Source: Siphonodentalium dalli (taxonomy: Eukaryota; Mollusca; Scaphopoda; Gadilida; Siphonodentaliidae). Taken from it: a stretch of DNA of 64,000 nucleotides. This document shows positions 30,801 to 35,178 of this stretch, in pieces. The DNA lies in contig CP136062.1 in NCBI GenBank assembly GCA_032622095.1, positions 52,651,349 through 52,715,348 of the forward strand, written 5' to 3'. A program made the translations under genes and the position numbers. Under the pieces are notes generated by a model, which saw nothing but the letters and a program-made list of their open reading frames with translations, had not been told where the DNA came from and searched no databases. How positions within the stretch are numbered: the stretch's first letter is position 1; each line of letters begins with the position of its first letter.

Positions 30801-33714
30801 GACTTATTTTGTAGGTTTAGTGCCAGGGAATCTTACGTTTGGGCATCAAAATTATTACTATGAATACTTGGTGATAGTTTTGAGTTATAACATGCTCCTA
30901 AGGTTTTATCCAGTTTTTTTTTAAATTCGCTATAGCATGCTTAAGCATACCCAAACAAAATTCAACCCCAAAAAAATCTTTAAAACAAATAAATTATTTT
31001 TAATTTGTTTTAGGGCCGATTTTACAGACCGTAAATTGGGGCCGATGAGATCGGTCCCTGGCACTGAAAGGGTTAAGGAAGCACGATTTTCATGATCCAA
31101 CTTCTCTCGTTTATTCCAGGCATCAACCTGCATAATCAACGGCGATTGTGTAGAATCTGGTGTGAAACATGCTCAAGACTCATGCAAAATGTGTTTACCA
31201 AGCACCAAACAAGATGACTGGACGTACACCGGAGGTTAGTCATCTATTTAGGCCTAATAAACAAAATAACCCAGATCACATTATATAAAATATATGCCAT
31301 AGTATATAGCATTTGAAAGAGGAAGCTCCAAAACATTGTATTTTCAACTTATTCGATGTAATAAACTGTGAACATGTGGTTTTTGTCGAGTTATCCGACG
31401 TTGCATGGTTCTATGCTCAAGTTTCTGCACAAAGTCTATTATCTTCAATGGGAGGGGAATAACTCTATATATTTAGATATACAGTTATTCCCTTTCCATT
31501 AAAAATAAAACTATAACTTGAATTCTGTTGCATTCTGGGAGCCATAACGAGGGAAATGATTTTATGATTTCAGATATTTTCTATTACCATATGGGCACCG
31601 TCCGAGACACTGATGTTCCAACTAGTGATGAATTATAGTATTTTAATCATATTTTATGGCATAGATTGTCACAGGCATGCTTAATTATTACAGTGATATA
31701 TTATTTATGCATTATTATATTATAGGCTTTTATTATCAAGCGACGATGGCTAAGCCTTTGGTAGGCCTATATCGAAGAATTCACGATAGTACTATGCGTC
31801 TAAATAGGTTTATGACTACATGATTCTTCACATCTAAGGATCTTCCTCTTTCTTTCTCAGTATTGTTTTGGTCCATCCAATGTCAATTCGTGTCATAACT
31901 TCAACAGTTGTGCTCGGACATCAATGACATTTGGTATTGATGTTCACTACTATGAGGACATTCAAAAGAGGGTTCATTTGTTTTGTTCAGGTTTTCGATT
32001 CTTTAGTTATTCATCTTTGTTTATCTGACAATGCTAATTTTTGAGTCCATAGGCGGTGTGCCACATGGGGGTATGCAGCAGACGACAGTCCATCTCTTGT
32101 TATATATATTATCATATTATATTTACAGTTGATGGATGTCCAAAGGAGGGTCAGGAGGTACCGACAGGCATATCTGATGCTCTCCGAAATTCAGTAATCA
32201 TCGCATGTTCTATAGCTGCTCTTCTCTTCACCGTCGCGATCGCTGGCATTGTCTGTTTCGTCATAAGGTGAGTCAGATTACTTTCAAATCCATAGTGTCC
32301 ATATCAATAGCACCATAGATACAACAACAAACATTAAATTTATGCCATGACGCCACATCACTCCATGCATCAGGAGAAGGGGGCATGCGGGGGCATTTGC
32401 CCCCTTGCCCTTACCCAGGGGAGTCCAGTGGGTACCCGATAAATGCCCTCCTGACTGATTTGCCTCCTTGCCCTTTGATGCTTCCGGCGTCCCTGCCATG
32501 CATGATCCGATGTATGTAGTATTGATATCGCCACACTGTTGATCTTGACTGCTCAATTGTGACGATAGGAACCTTGTTGTAGAAATAAGTACTCAGTCGG
32601 TGCAGCTGGTTGGTATGGAGAATATCCACGGGTTTGGAAAAATTTGAATGATAAGAACATGCAGCCAGGAATATTAAGTTTACATCAGTCGTTTTGAAAG
32701 CTTCGTGTGATATGCTTAAATGTCAATGCAACAACCTTACAACTAATTAATCATTTTATATTAAAGTACTTCAACTCGGTTACTAATTCATGGAAGACTA
32801 CCATAACATATAAACGGCCCTTCGACCTTCTAACATATGTCAACTCGACAACCAAAGCAACATTAAAAAGATTGCCTGTTTGGCGTACAAGTCATGTGGT
32901 GGTCAATATCAAATGATTACTAATCGGTACATGATGCTATGTTCATATCGTGTGTAAAGTACATTCTGTGCGTCAACTGCATTTTCTATGGTGAGGGTGT
33001 TCTGTTGAACTTGTTTTATTCGCTCATTTAAAAAAAAAACATAATGCACATAAGACTTAAATCGCAATAGATTTAGTTATAGTATCAATGGTAGTCAGTC
33101 ATGGATTAATCTTGTCAGACGAAATGGTGTGAAATAAATACAGAATCTAAAAAAATTTATTGAACTTTTTCGCGGATGGCGCATAGTCACATTTCACTCA
33201 AGTTCAAGCCTTGAAATAATGTGTCTGTCATTTGCAGAATGAGGTCCCCAGAGGGTGAATTTAGTGATGCTACCCCGCATAGTGGGCTAGCATCTCCAAA
33301 TTCACCCTCTGGGGACCTCATTCTGCTTACACCTCAGCAGAATGAGGTTCCCAGAGGGTGAATGTGGTGATGCTAGTCTGCTATGCGGGGTAGCATCACT
33401 AAATTCACCCTCTGAGGACCTCATTCTGCAAATGACAGACACTATTTCAAGGCTTGACTCAAGCTCAATCATCCAGAAGCAAACCATGATTCGTAAACAA
33501 TGGCCTGGAAACATAAATATATGAAATTTCTTTTATATCTCATCTTAGGAAGAAGAATAGAAAAGCAAAATCACGATATCAATCATCGACTATGGAAGAC
33601 AGCGAGGAACCTTACTACCGAGCATACCGTCCTGGATCCGGAATGAGGACAGAAAGACATCTGACGTTCGTCGACAATAAAGGAATGGCTCTCGATGATT
33701 ATTTTGAAACGTGA
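3789..33714 (+). CDS. VWDE: VWDE-like transmembrane protein gene, 17 terminal coding exons (5' end off window)
   Basis: Seventeen exons bounded by AG/GT splice sites (3789-3881, 7393-7598, 9196-9388, 11697-11773, 14396-14459, 15824-16030, 17580-17682, 20111-20228, 22881-23023, 23344-23495, 26408-26563, 27496-27688, 28582-28772, 29671-29910, 31120-31234, 32129-32267, 33549-33714) join into one open frame of 851 residues plus stop. Visible order: cysteine-containing beta-rich N part (1-165), vWD domain (about 176-353, NDPHL near its start, AGDDVFIIDKC core, GLCG end), lysine-rich linker with RKRR (430-433), EGF-like module (C554-C582), TIG-like stretch (about 586-680), cysteine-rich stem (695-754), one membrane span (773-796), 55-residue basic/tyrosine-rich tail. 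This arrangement is that of von Willebrand factor D and EGF domain proteins; the symbol is given at family level only. It should lie at the cell surface with the vWD part outside. No signal peptide is visible, so upstream exons are missing. No transposon interrupts an exon. Confidence 0.9.
5147..5535. repeat. gtctgtctgtccg interspersed repeat
   Basis: A tract of GTCTGTCTGTCCG units (5214-5250) is followed by two copies, 150 bp apart, of a module starting ataactcaaacattttttat and including 'acagatcgagttcgaat'. Diverged relatives lie at about 8830-9060, 19020-19530, 26860-27000 and 31850-32050. I regard this as a repeat type common in molluscan genomes (from memory). No coding potential. Confidence 0.6.
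6680..6807. mobile_element. TACAGTAATGCCC-family fold-back element
   Basis: A left arm (cagtaatgccctaaataatc) and an inverted right arm (gattatttagggcatt) flank a centre with the 'gattccgaatcgcattgaatc' motif that also occurs in the hAT-like element at 3210. It lies in the intron between the first two exons. Confidence 0.6.
6972..7080. repeat. TACAGTAATGCCC-family single arm
   Basis: One arm of the family, from gagagctttccgatgaatgg to gggcattactgta, close to the consensus inferred from copies in this window. Intronic. Confidence 0.65.
7179..7300. repeat. Partial fold-back repeat, CATTTGCAGAATGAGG family
   Basis: A truncated copy of the family best seen at 8392-8645: catttgcagaatgaggtctc, then the hairpin atcccgcatagcgggctagc. 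Its ends are missing. It lies just upstream of the exon at 7393. Confidence 0.6.
7393..7598 (+). CDS. VWDE-like exon 2 in window
   Basis: It encodes residues 32-100 (last codon split, AG|A). Cysteines occur in ECYCAMTYKNPCEI and MKCLDG, on a beta-strand-like background (WITVSLGV). This is the pre-vWD region seen in VWDE proteins, for which I know no named fold. Acceptor ttattaatag, donor gttagt. The exon is phase 0 in, phase 2 out. Confidence 0.88.
7641..8170. repeat. Diverged fold-back element with small direct repeat
   Basis: The sequence atcacgtggtttcgag...aaaatggccgaagcg near 7650 is answered in reverse complement by cctcggccattttta...cctcgaaaccacatgat near 8069-8120. A 29-bp direct duplication (ccacatgatccgcgcccatc / ccacatgatccccgcccatc) follows. 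No open frame of note. Confidence 0.5.
8392..8645. mobile_element. Fold-back element, CAAGCCTTGAAATAGGGTGT termini
   Basis: A full copy: CAAGCCTTGAAATAGGGTGT at the left and its reverse complement at the right, with two internal nested arms (cagaatgaggtccccagagg and complement) meeting at cattctgccgaggtgtaagc. Other copies: 12339-12470, 13820-14266, 19693-19877, 24013-24210, 27808-28035, 29370-29520, 33205-33456 and 39889-40140. No transposase; the superfamily is not identified. Confidence 0.8.
9196..9388 (+). CDS. VWDE-like exon 3 in window
   Basis: Residues 100-164, following acceptor tgttgcag and ending at donor gttagt. The single clear cysteine lies in NNAFCGTMA; strands such as TVSIKMKVKVL suggest a beta-sandwich. 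It precedes the vWD domain and ends in GHVE, phase 0. Confidence 0.88.
10383..10535. mobile_element. piggyBac-like palindromic MITE, 145 bp, without hairpin module
   Basis: TTAA, then CCCTTTCAGTGCCAAGTCCG with a reverse-complement right end, then TTAA (10532-10535). The arms extend through ttttgtatcaacccatat. TTAA target duplication and CCCTTT ends are hallmarks of piggyBac-type elements. Unlike the copies at 30603 and 37970, it carries no nested CTGTGCCAATGC hairpin, so it looks like the unoccupied form. Confidence 0.72.
10799..10862. repeat. TACAGTAATGCCC-family partial arm
   Basis: A left arm fragment from acagtaatgccctaaataat to aacttttcagga, then a T-rich tract. Intronic. Confidence 0.6.
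11020..11410. mobile_element. piggyBac-like element with hairpin module (TTTACCCAACA type)
   Basis: TTAA-CCCTTTACCCAACAAACC at the left and TGTTGGGTAAAGGG-TTAA at the right. Inside is the shared module CTGTGCCAATGCATTCTC, a short hairpin around gtcgaccataggtcgcc, an AT-rich centre and the inverted module. Near-identical elements lie at 25884-26283 (opposite orientation), 33898-34276 and 35179-35568. Confidence 0.75.
11697..11773 (+). CDS. VWDE-like exon 4: start of vWD domain
   Basis: Twenty-five codons plus two bases, acceptor ttatctgcag, donor gtaagt. It carries the vWD entry motif CSSINDPHLTSYQG (C176, N180-D-P-H). Many vWD domains read GDPH here, and in some mucins and related proteins the D-P bond is cut autocatalytically. 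The glycine is replaced by asparagine, while D-P-H is kept. Confidence 0.9.
12339..12470. repeat. CAAGCCTTG-family fold-back copy, short form
   Basis: A gccttgaaatagggtgtctg left end and one nested hairpin arm pair (gaggtccccagagggtgaa / ttcaccctctggggacctc). It lacks the second terminus. A further fragment lies near 12640-12665. Confidence 0.6.
12825..13462. mobile_element. PIF/Harbinger-like element, 632 bp, TTA duplication
   Basis: The left end GAGCCACCGCAGACGCTGCG and the complement of the right end GTGCCACCGCAGACGCTGTG match at 18 of 20 positions and continue into ATTAAAATCGTAAGTG. It is flanked on both sides by TTA (12825-12827, 13460-13462), the 3-bp duplication typical of PIF/Harbinger. 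An internal 65-codon ORF resembles the MADF/Myb-like partner protein these elements encode. No DDE transposase fits in the length, so the element is non-autonomous. Confidence 0.7.
13057..13254 (+). pseudogene. MADF/Myb-like remnant in Harbinger-like element
   Basis: Sixty-five codons, ATG to TAG. The pattern NEATLVDMCTTG, then a hydrophobic step, then EKRAAANVEIAAAVEL resembles the three-helix MADF/SANT-like module of Harbinger DNA-binding proteins (L-V-D-hydrophobic; R-x-A-x-x-E-I-A-A). It is shorter than a functional partner protein, and the expected first-helix tryptophan is only loosely placed. Resemblance is judged by eye; it is probably a decayed domain. The plus strand matches the host gene orientation. 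Confidence 0.4.
13608..13690. repeat. Short fold-back repeat
   Basis: aaacacctctctaaaccaaa is answered by tttggttaggagaggtttta with a short centre, followed by ctgtaatagt. It is a MITE-like hairpin of unidentified family, intronic. Confidence 0.45.
13820..14266. mobile_element. CAAGCCTTG-family fold-back element, long form
   Basis: Left terminus aagccttgaaagagtgtgt, right terminus catattttaaggcttg. Nested arms of the family lie at both ends, with about 200 bp of unrelated centre (including tagtcacgtcgattatgcat, also near 12550 and 40260). The second centre copy implies a longer parent element. Confidence 0.6.
14396..14459 (+). CDS. VWDE-like exon 5: vWD domain
   Basis: Two-thirds of a split codon plus 21 codons, acceptor tttttttttcag, donor gtgagt. 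It encodes KYDTFRQGEFTMYKHNTIEA, the first strands of the vWD fold (YD-F...GEF-x-MY-K pattern). Phase 1 in, phase 0 out. Confidence 0.9.
14649..14867. repeat. Hairpin-module fragment plus unique tail, duplicated at 18776-18998
   Basis: From gtcgaccataggtcgcctcg through the AT-rich centre to cacccatacagagccccaga and tgtggggctccctgcag. The same order appears at 18776-18998, two introns downstream. It seems to be a composite element in which one arm of the hairpin module joins a different right end. Confidence 0.65.
15184..15464. mobile_element. piggyBac-like element, TTTCATGA type, truncated at right
   Basis: TTAA-CCCTTTCATGAAGGGGGCTGCGCTGGTGCAGC then hairpin modules (gtgccagtgcattctctta, gaggctcc/ggagcctc). 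The right end is lost where the 19-bp minisatellite starts at 15467. Similar elements: 16605, 17996, 29124, 38849 and 45560. Confidence 0.6.
15467..15637. repeat. 19-bp minisatellite, nine copies
   Basis: Nine tandem units of aacctctaggctggtccct with minor variants (ctgatcact in the first two, aaccactagg in the last two). It lies within the intron before exon 15824 and directly abuts the truncated piggyBac-like element. Confidence 0.9.
15824..16030 (+). CDS. VWDE-like exon 6: vWD core
   Basis: Sixty-nine codons, phase 0 on both sides, acceptor ttgacag, donor gtgagt. It contains the strongest family signature, CSCSITIRAGDDVFIIDKC (C224-C242), followed by IRAEIYLNGEVSKGLRVW. The cysteine pairs and the GDDVF-hydrophobic core match the vWD domain of VWDE proteins. 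Its first six bases (gtgaga) look like a donor, but the reading frame supports the cag acceptor. Confidence 0.93.
16101..16165. repeat. CAAGCCTTG-family terminus fragment
   Basis: agacttgaaatagtgtgtct followed by catttgcaaatgaggtcccc. Only one end is present, shortly after the preceding exon's donor. Confidence 0.5.
16605..17019. mobile_element. piggyBac-like element with multiple hairpin modules (TTTCATGA type)
   Basis: TTAACCCTTCCATGACTGGA at the left; CCACCATGAAAGGGTTAA at the right. Four copies of the ATGCATTCTCTTATATA module alternate in orientation, separated by 'taacaatatttaccttgacc'. The ends are not mirror images: one carries CTGGAGCTTCCTGAAATTTT, the other GCTGCACTAGCGCAGCTCCC. Confidence 0.7.
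17580..17682 (+). CDS. VWDE-like exon 7: vWD domain
   Basis: Thirty-four codons plus one base, acceptor tatgattag, donor gtaagg. It encodes VLLPTGTKVTVRDS...FINFWIEPSAADFNNSIG, the late strands of the vWD domain. LPTG-x-V and the F-N-N-S before GLCG are conserved in VWDE proteins as I know them. NNS is a potential N-glycosylation site. Confidence 0.9.
17996..18435. mobile_element. piggyBac-like element (TTTCATGA type), internally duplicated
   Basis: TTAACCCTTTCATGATGGGA at the left; CAGTCATCAAAGGGTTAA at the right. Two near-identical halves (about 18050-18220 and 18231-18397) each carry a module pair and 'tcaatttatatattgttagg', showing internal tandem duplication. Intronic. Confidence 0.7.
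18752..18998. repeat. Hairpin module plus unique tail, copy of 14649-14867
   Basis: ACCCTGTGCCAATGCATTCT with its hairpin partner, then the same AT-rich centre and agagccccaga...gtggggctccctgcag tail as at 14649. Here the left arm is complete. Confidence 0.65.
19019..19560. repeat. gtctgtccttccgtc / 'gcagatatctc' interspersed repeat, three diverged units
   Basis: Repeated statements of 'gcagatatctccaccrcc', 'tatggatgttcactac' and 'gagttattcatctttgtt' at about 190- and 160-bp spacing. A relative lies near 31870-32040. Intronic, non-coding. Confidence 0.55.
19693..19877. mobile_element. CAAGCCTTG-family fold-back element
   Basis: Terminus caagccttgaaatagggtgt (duplicated at the left), a nested arm pair around gcatagcgggctagc, and right terminus ending caaggcttg. 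A second partial terminus follows at 19889-19945. Confidence 0.75.
20111..20228 (+). CDS. VWDE-like exon 8: end of vWD domain
   Basis: Acceptor attatttcag, donor gtgagc. It encodes GLCGIYNSDKTDFVGCDRKQ and ends FDNYCMSCR. GLCG-x-Y-(N/D) is the diagnostic close of vWD domains (cysteine 317). The split codons at both ends (G|GG, AG|A) agree with the neighbours. Confidence 0.93.
20724..20995. repeat. GC-rich minisatellite, cctcgtcgcaagtcgcgccg units
   Basis: About six imperfect units of 36-45 bp around 'agatcctcgtcgca(a/c)gtcgcgccgga', continuing as cttcgtcttctt repeats to about 21070. It is strikingly GC- and CpG-rich compared with its AT-rich surroundings. The frames through it encode low-complexity SPDPRR(R/T)SRR peptides, which I take as incidental. 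Confidence 0.8.
21239..21348. promoter_or_regulatory. Cluster of CCAAT boxes, both orientations
   Basis: Seven CCAAT/ATTGG motifs lie in about 110 bp (ccaatcaaat, ccaataaaat, ccaatcaaat, aattggattgg, gccaatggcc, accaatcaga), partly as an aaatcaaccagccaat direct repeat. Dense CCAAT boxes bind NF-Y in animal promoters. No start site or adjacent gene was identified, so this could be a cryptic or intronic promoter or just a repeat. The sequence is real; the function is a guess. Confidence 0.35.
22193..22866. repeat. 34/36-bp minisatellite, nineteen copies, abutting a splice acceptor
   Basis: Nineteen units of gtttaaattttgcac(ac)catggggttac(c/g)ctagcat run from 22201 and stop at 22866, where a partial unit becomes gtttctatttccag, the acceptor of exon 22881. 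The 34-bp units come in pairs and the 36-bp types in groups, so higher-order copies of about 140-176 bp are visible. Open frames read MFKFCTPWGYAS repeats but have no splice or start support. Confidence 0.95.
22881..23023 (+). CDS. VWDE-like exon 9: cysteine-rich region after vWD
   Basis: Acceptor ctatttccag, donor gttagt; codons split AG|A and G|GT. Residues 354-402 include GDSHYRGF and four cysteines in FCSCYSDGTQHC and one in DPCGIS. This resembles the C8-like cysteine-rich tail after a vWD domain, and GDSHY is reminiscent of a second vWD entry motif. Unassigned otherwise. Confidence 0.88.
23344..23495 (+). CDS. VWDE-like exon 10: charged linker with furin-type site
   Basis: Fifty codons, acceptor atacttatag, donor gtaagt. 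It is very rich in K, E, N and G (KAKDKKEKENNGNNGTKG), then GRKRRDINDVEAFEYDSEF. RKRR at 430-433 fits the proprotein convertase rule R-X-K/R-R. It contains no cysteine and is probably an exposed linker between the vWD and EGF parts. Confidence 0.87.
23610..23840. repeat. Interspersed repeat shared with 375-590 and 1994-2210
   Basis: The sequence 'aaatttattaaccgag', 'gaatcaaatttagtgga', 'gataatcac' and 'agcaaggaaaaac(g/a)atctcgaaa' occurs in the same order here and in both copies of the 1619-bp duplication. Non-coding; family unknown. Confidence 0.65.
24013..24210. mobile_element. CAAGCCTTG-family fold-back element
   Basis: Both termini present (caagccttgaaatagggtgt and complement). The left nested arm is partly deleted; the central cattctgcttacacctcagc junction is retained. 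Confidence 0.7.
24441..24836. mobile_element. Fold-back element with AGGCCCCCACCCC ends
   Basis: Left aggcccccacccccacccc and right ggggtgggggcct are inverted. Inside are 'ggaatacggaatacc' direct repeats on the left and inverted 'ggaatacggcgtac' on the right. It is flanked by aacctg on both sides (24444-24449, 24829-24835 region), possibly a 6-bp target duplication, although two extra bases at the right make this uncertain. Confidence 0.5.
24995..25202. mobile_element. piggyBac-like element (TTTCAGTGCCA type), left-truncated
   Basis: It contains the hairpin module pair, the ACAGGG junction into tatatgggttgatacaaaaa, and right end GGCACTGAAAGGGTTAA. The left terminus is missing beyond an A-rich tract. 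Confidence 0.6.
25215..25490. repeat. Interspersed repeat, inverted relative at 31280-31650
   Basis: Features such as 'tgctcccagaatgcaac', 'aaaatacaatgttttatgg' and 'tggaaggggaataata' appear in reverse complement near 31330-31560. It lies between exons 10 and 11, and the partner lies between exons 15 and 16. Confidence 0.5.
25884..26283. mobile_element. piggyBac-like element (TTTACCCAACA type), inverted orientation
   Basis: TTAA-CCCTTTACCCAACAGAAG at the left and CGGTTTGTTGGGTAAAGGG-TTAA at the right. The content is that of 11020-11410 reversed, including 'ccggttttggccggtt' near the right end and both hairpin modules. Confidence 0.75.
26408..26563 (+). CDS. VWDE-like exon 11
   Basis: Fifty-two codons, phase 0 at both ends, acceptor tctcattcag, donor gtaggt. 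It begins NVSWPTGYTEVSARELCDTK (N453 a likely N-glycosylation site) and has three cysteines (ELCDT, AQCDDY, NDCITD). The region between linker and EGF; no named domain recognised. Confidence 0.87.
27067..27495. repeat. 84-bp tandem repeat made from the start of exon 12
   Basis: Five units begin at 27081, 27165, 27249, 27334 and 27418 (spacing 84, 84, 85, 84), then 79 bp to the true exon. Each carries tgacgggcgagacacattgg plus tataaggatgcagtggcca, matching the first 40 bases of exon 27496 (tgacgggcgaatcagactgg, tataaggatgcagtggcta). The acceptor position reads tgtaaatga or tgtcaatga instead of tgcagttga. An additional tgttgcagttgat stands at 27024-27036, before the array. Confidence 0.9.
27496..27688 (+). 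CDS. VWDE-like exon 12: helical stretch and first half of EGF-like module
   Basis: Sixty-four codons plus one base, acceptor gtttttgcag, donor gttagt. Residues 505-569 have a helical look (WYKDAVANIQEQCEHELIRN), N-glycosylation sites NMT and NST, then C554-Y-N-D-C558 ... HGTC566. With the next exon this makes a six-cysteine EGF-like module. Confidence 0.9.
27808..28035. repeat. CAAGCCTTG-family diverged copy
   Basis: 'aagcctgtttagtgtgcctg', catttgcagaatgagatccc and a broken second half with 'gggaacctcaat'. It resembles the longer 13820 form. Termini poor. Confidence 0.5.
28198..28306. repeat. TACAGTAATGCCC-family single arm
   Basis: gagagctttccgatgaatgg through gattatttagggcattactg, near-identical to 6972-7080. 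Intronic. Confidence 0.65.
28582..28772 (+). CDS. VWDE-like exon 13: EGF-like module end and TIG-like start
   Basis: Acceptor tttaccaccag, donor gtaagt. GGCICNNKYYGIDC supplies C571, C573 and C582, giving spacing C-x3-C-x7-C-x4-C-x-C-x8-C with exon 12, a standard EGF arrangement with the YYG-x-DC signature. It continues with PQISS...CGTVSIYGDQFVNVNTIKCHF, whose pattern is like an IPT/TIG Ig-like fold. Confidence 0.9.
29124..29330. mobile_element. piggyBac-like element (TTTCATGA type), degenerate
   Basis: TTAACCCTTTCATGACTGGA left and ATCATGAAAGGGTTAA right; the hairpin modules are shortened. An extra gggttaaccc joins it to a preceding aagaaaggg. Confidence 0.65.
29370..29520. mobile_element. 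CAAGCCTTG-family fold-back element, short form
   Basis: Both termini and one nested arm pair present (caagccttgaaatagtgtgt / acacactattgcaaggcttg), about 150 bp. A clean example of the minimal element. Confidence 0.75.
29671..29910 (+). CDS. VWDE-like exon 14: TIG-like end and cysteine-rich stem
   Basis: Eighty codons, phase 0 both ends, acceptor cttcattcag, donor gtaggt. YVRSQEVSCPVPDP then SIRVSNYDDETI fits the later strands of an IPT/TIG-like domain. Then KNETCFTCSLDNTNADAIC begins a cysteine-rich segment (C695, C698, C709). The TIG assignment is by pattern only. Confidence 0.9.
30603..31076. mobile_element. piggyBac-like element (TTTCAGTGCCA type) with hairpin module
   Basis: TTAA-CCCTTTCAGTGCCAGG left, CCTGGCACTGAAAGGG-TTAA right. 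After 'atcaacccatata' comes a hairpin module inserted relative to the empty form at 10383. The right half carries 'gcatgcttaagcataccc' and GGCCGATGAGATCGG. A fuller relative lies at 37970-38394 in opposite orientation. Confidence 0.72.
31120..31234 (+). CDS. VWDE-like exon 15: cysteine-rich stem
   Basis: Thirty-eight codons plus one base, acceptor tttattccag, donor gttagt. The motif TCIINGDCVESG...DSCKMCLPST...DDWTYTG has the form TC-x-hydrophobic-x-G-x-C...C-x-x-C-x-P...W, a short cysteine-rich repeat I know from several secreted invertebrate proteins. It probably forms a compact membrane-proximal stem. Confidence 0.88.
31280..31660. repeat. Interspersed repeat, inverted relative of 25215-25490
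   Basis: It shares 'ttgcattctgggagccat', 'aatgggaggggaataact' and 'aacattgtattttcaac' in the complementary sense. It holds no exon. Confidence 0.5.
32129..32267 (+). CDS. VWDE-like exon 16: transmembrane segment
   Basis: Acceptor atatttacag, donor gtgagt. After VDGCPKEGQEVPTGISDALR comes a long hydrophobic run (NSVIIACSIAALLFTVAIAG, continuing IVCFVI; about 773-796), followed by R-K-K in the next exon. This positive-inside signal predicts a single-pass type I membrane protein. Confidence 0.93.
33205..33456. mobile_element. CAAGCCTTG-family fold-back element, full form
   Basis: Termini caagccttgaaata and tatttcaaggcttg with two nested arm pairs joined at cattctgcttacacctcagc, the same organisation as 8392-8645. 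It lies 92 bases upstream of the last exon's acceptor. Confidence 0.8.
33549..33714 (+). CDS. VWDE-like last exon: cytoplasmic tail and stop
   Basis: Acceptor catcttag; fifty-five residues from the split arginine to the TGA at 33712-33714. It is basic at the start (RKKNRKAKSRYQSS), then acidic with tyrosines (EDSEEPYYRAYRPG), ending MALDDYFET. No kinase or known adaptor domain. The tyrosines could be phosphorylation sites, which is only a suggestion. Confidence 0.92.
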
Positions 33715-34440
33715 AAGAATATGTGATATACCTCAAACTTCTTATTGAATATAAATAATGTAAATACTATATTTTGTCATAATTTAATATGTTTGTATAT
33801 TTGTAATGAGAATTTTATATATTTTGTTATTTTTTTTGCTTCTATTTTTTTAATTTTAAAATTGTCAGATTAACTGAGCCAGTTGATGCAGTTGAAGTTA
33901 ACCCTTTACCCAACAAACCGGCCAAAAACGCCCAAATAAAGCTTCAACAGCCTAAAATATCTTGGGTCCGTCTCAATAACACCATACAAATATGGATATC
34001 ATTGGAACCGTTTCATTGACCACAGTGTGATGGTTACCGTTATGCCCTTGCCAATGCATTCTCTTATATATGCCAGTCGACCATAGGTCTAAAAAAAAAA
34101 ATTCTTACATTTTTTAACAATTTTTATAATATTTTTCTACATTCTTTGACAATTTTATCATTTTTAATATGTGTTAAGCCAATGCATTCTCTTATATATG
34201 CGAGGCGACCTATGGTCGACTCGCATATATAAGAGAATGCATTGGTACAGGGCGGTTCTGTTGGGTAAAGGGTTAATGAGTTCCACACCAATATATTACT
34301 GCTGATATGCGGATTATGAGTAAACGTCCTATATTTGATGAATTTGATTCAATTTCAGTACCAATTAAAAGGAAATAGATATTGCTTTGGAAGTCCAATG
34401 TCTCAAATAAATTGTAACATTTTATGTCATTTTGTCCAGA
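33715..34440 (+). other. Probable 3' UTR of the VWDE-like gene
   Basis: AT-rich sequence after the stop. The first canonical signal free of transposon sequence is AATAAA at 34406-34411; an earlier aataaagc (33938) lies inside a piggyBac-like element. If the later signal is used, the UTR would contain that element (33898-34276). The end is not determined by sequence alone. Confidence 0.4.
33898..34276. mobile_element. piggyBac-like element (TTTACCCAACA type)
   Basis: TTAA-CCCTTTACCCAACAAACC left, TCTGTTGGGTAAAGGG-TTAA right; both hairpin modules, the first shortened. Same orientation as 11020-11410 and 35179-35568. Confidence 0.72.
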
Positions 34441-34502
34441 TACATTTATATATTATCTAAGTTGAGTAACTGTCTTGATTTTGGTGATCCAGTTCAGAGT
34501 TG

Positions 34503-35041
34503 CTTTTTACATGGTGTGTGATAATTGCTATTCATGTCCACACCTGCTGATCTTTTTACATGGTGTGTGATAATTGCTATTGATGTCCACACCTGCTGAT
34601 CTTTTTACATGGTGTGTGATAATTGCTATTGATGTCCACACCTGCTGATCTTTTTACATGGTGTGTGATAATTGCTATTCATGTCCACACCTGCTGATCT
34701 TTTTACATGGTGTGTGATAATTGCTATTCATGTCCACACCTGCTGATCTTTTTACATGGTGTGTGATAATTGCTATTCATGTCCACACCTGCTGATCTTT
34801 TTACATGGTGTGTGATAATTGCTATTCATGTCCACACCTGCTGATCTTTTTACATGGTGTGTGATAATTGCTATTCATGTCCACACCTGCTGATCTTTTT
34901 ACATGGTGTGTGATAATTGCTATTCATGTCCACACCTGCTGATCTTTTTACATGGTGTGTGATAATTGCTATTCATGTCCACACCTGCTGATCTTTTTAC
35001 ATGGTGTGTGATAATTGCTATTCATGTCCACACCTGCTGAT
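34503..35041. repeat. 49-bp minisatellite, eleven copies
   Basis: Eleven exact-length units starting ctttttacatggtgtgtgat, with phase at 34503, 34552, 34601 and so on to 34993. Copies two and three share a single variant (attgatgtcc for attcatgtcc); otherwise the units are identical. This is unusually homogeneous, implying recent amplification. About 800 bp after the stop codon. Confidence 0.95.
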
Positions 35042-35178
35042 AGCGAAAAAATAATTTATTGTAGGTCTGACTGCACAGATAATGCACTTCGCAAATTCAT
35101 GGCAGCCGATTTCAATGTACTATTGAATTATTTTTTTGCCTTGGATAACTTCACATGACCAAGGCCCTGGTAATTAGT

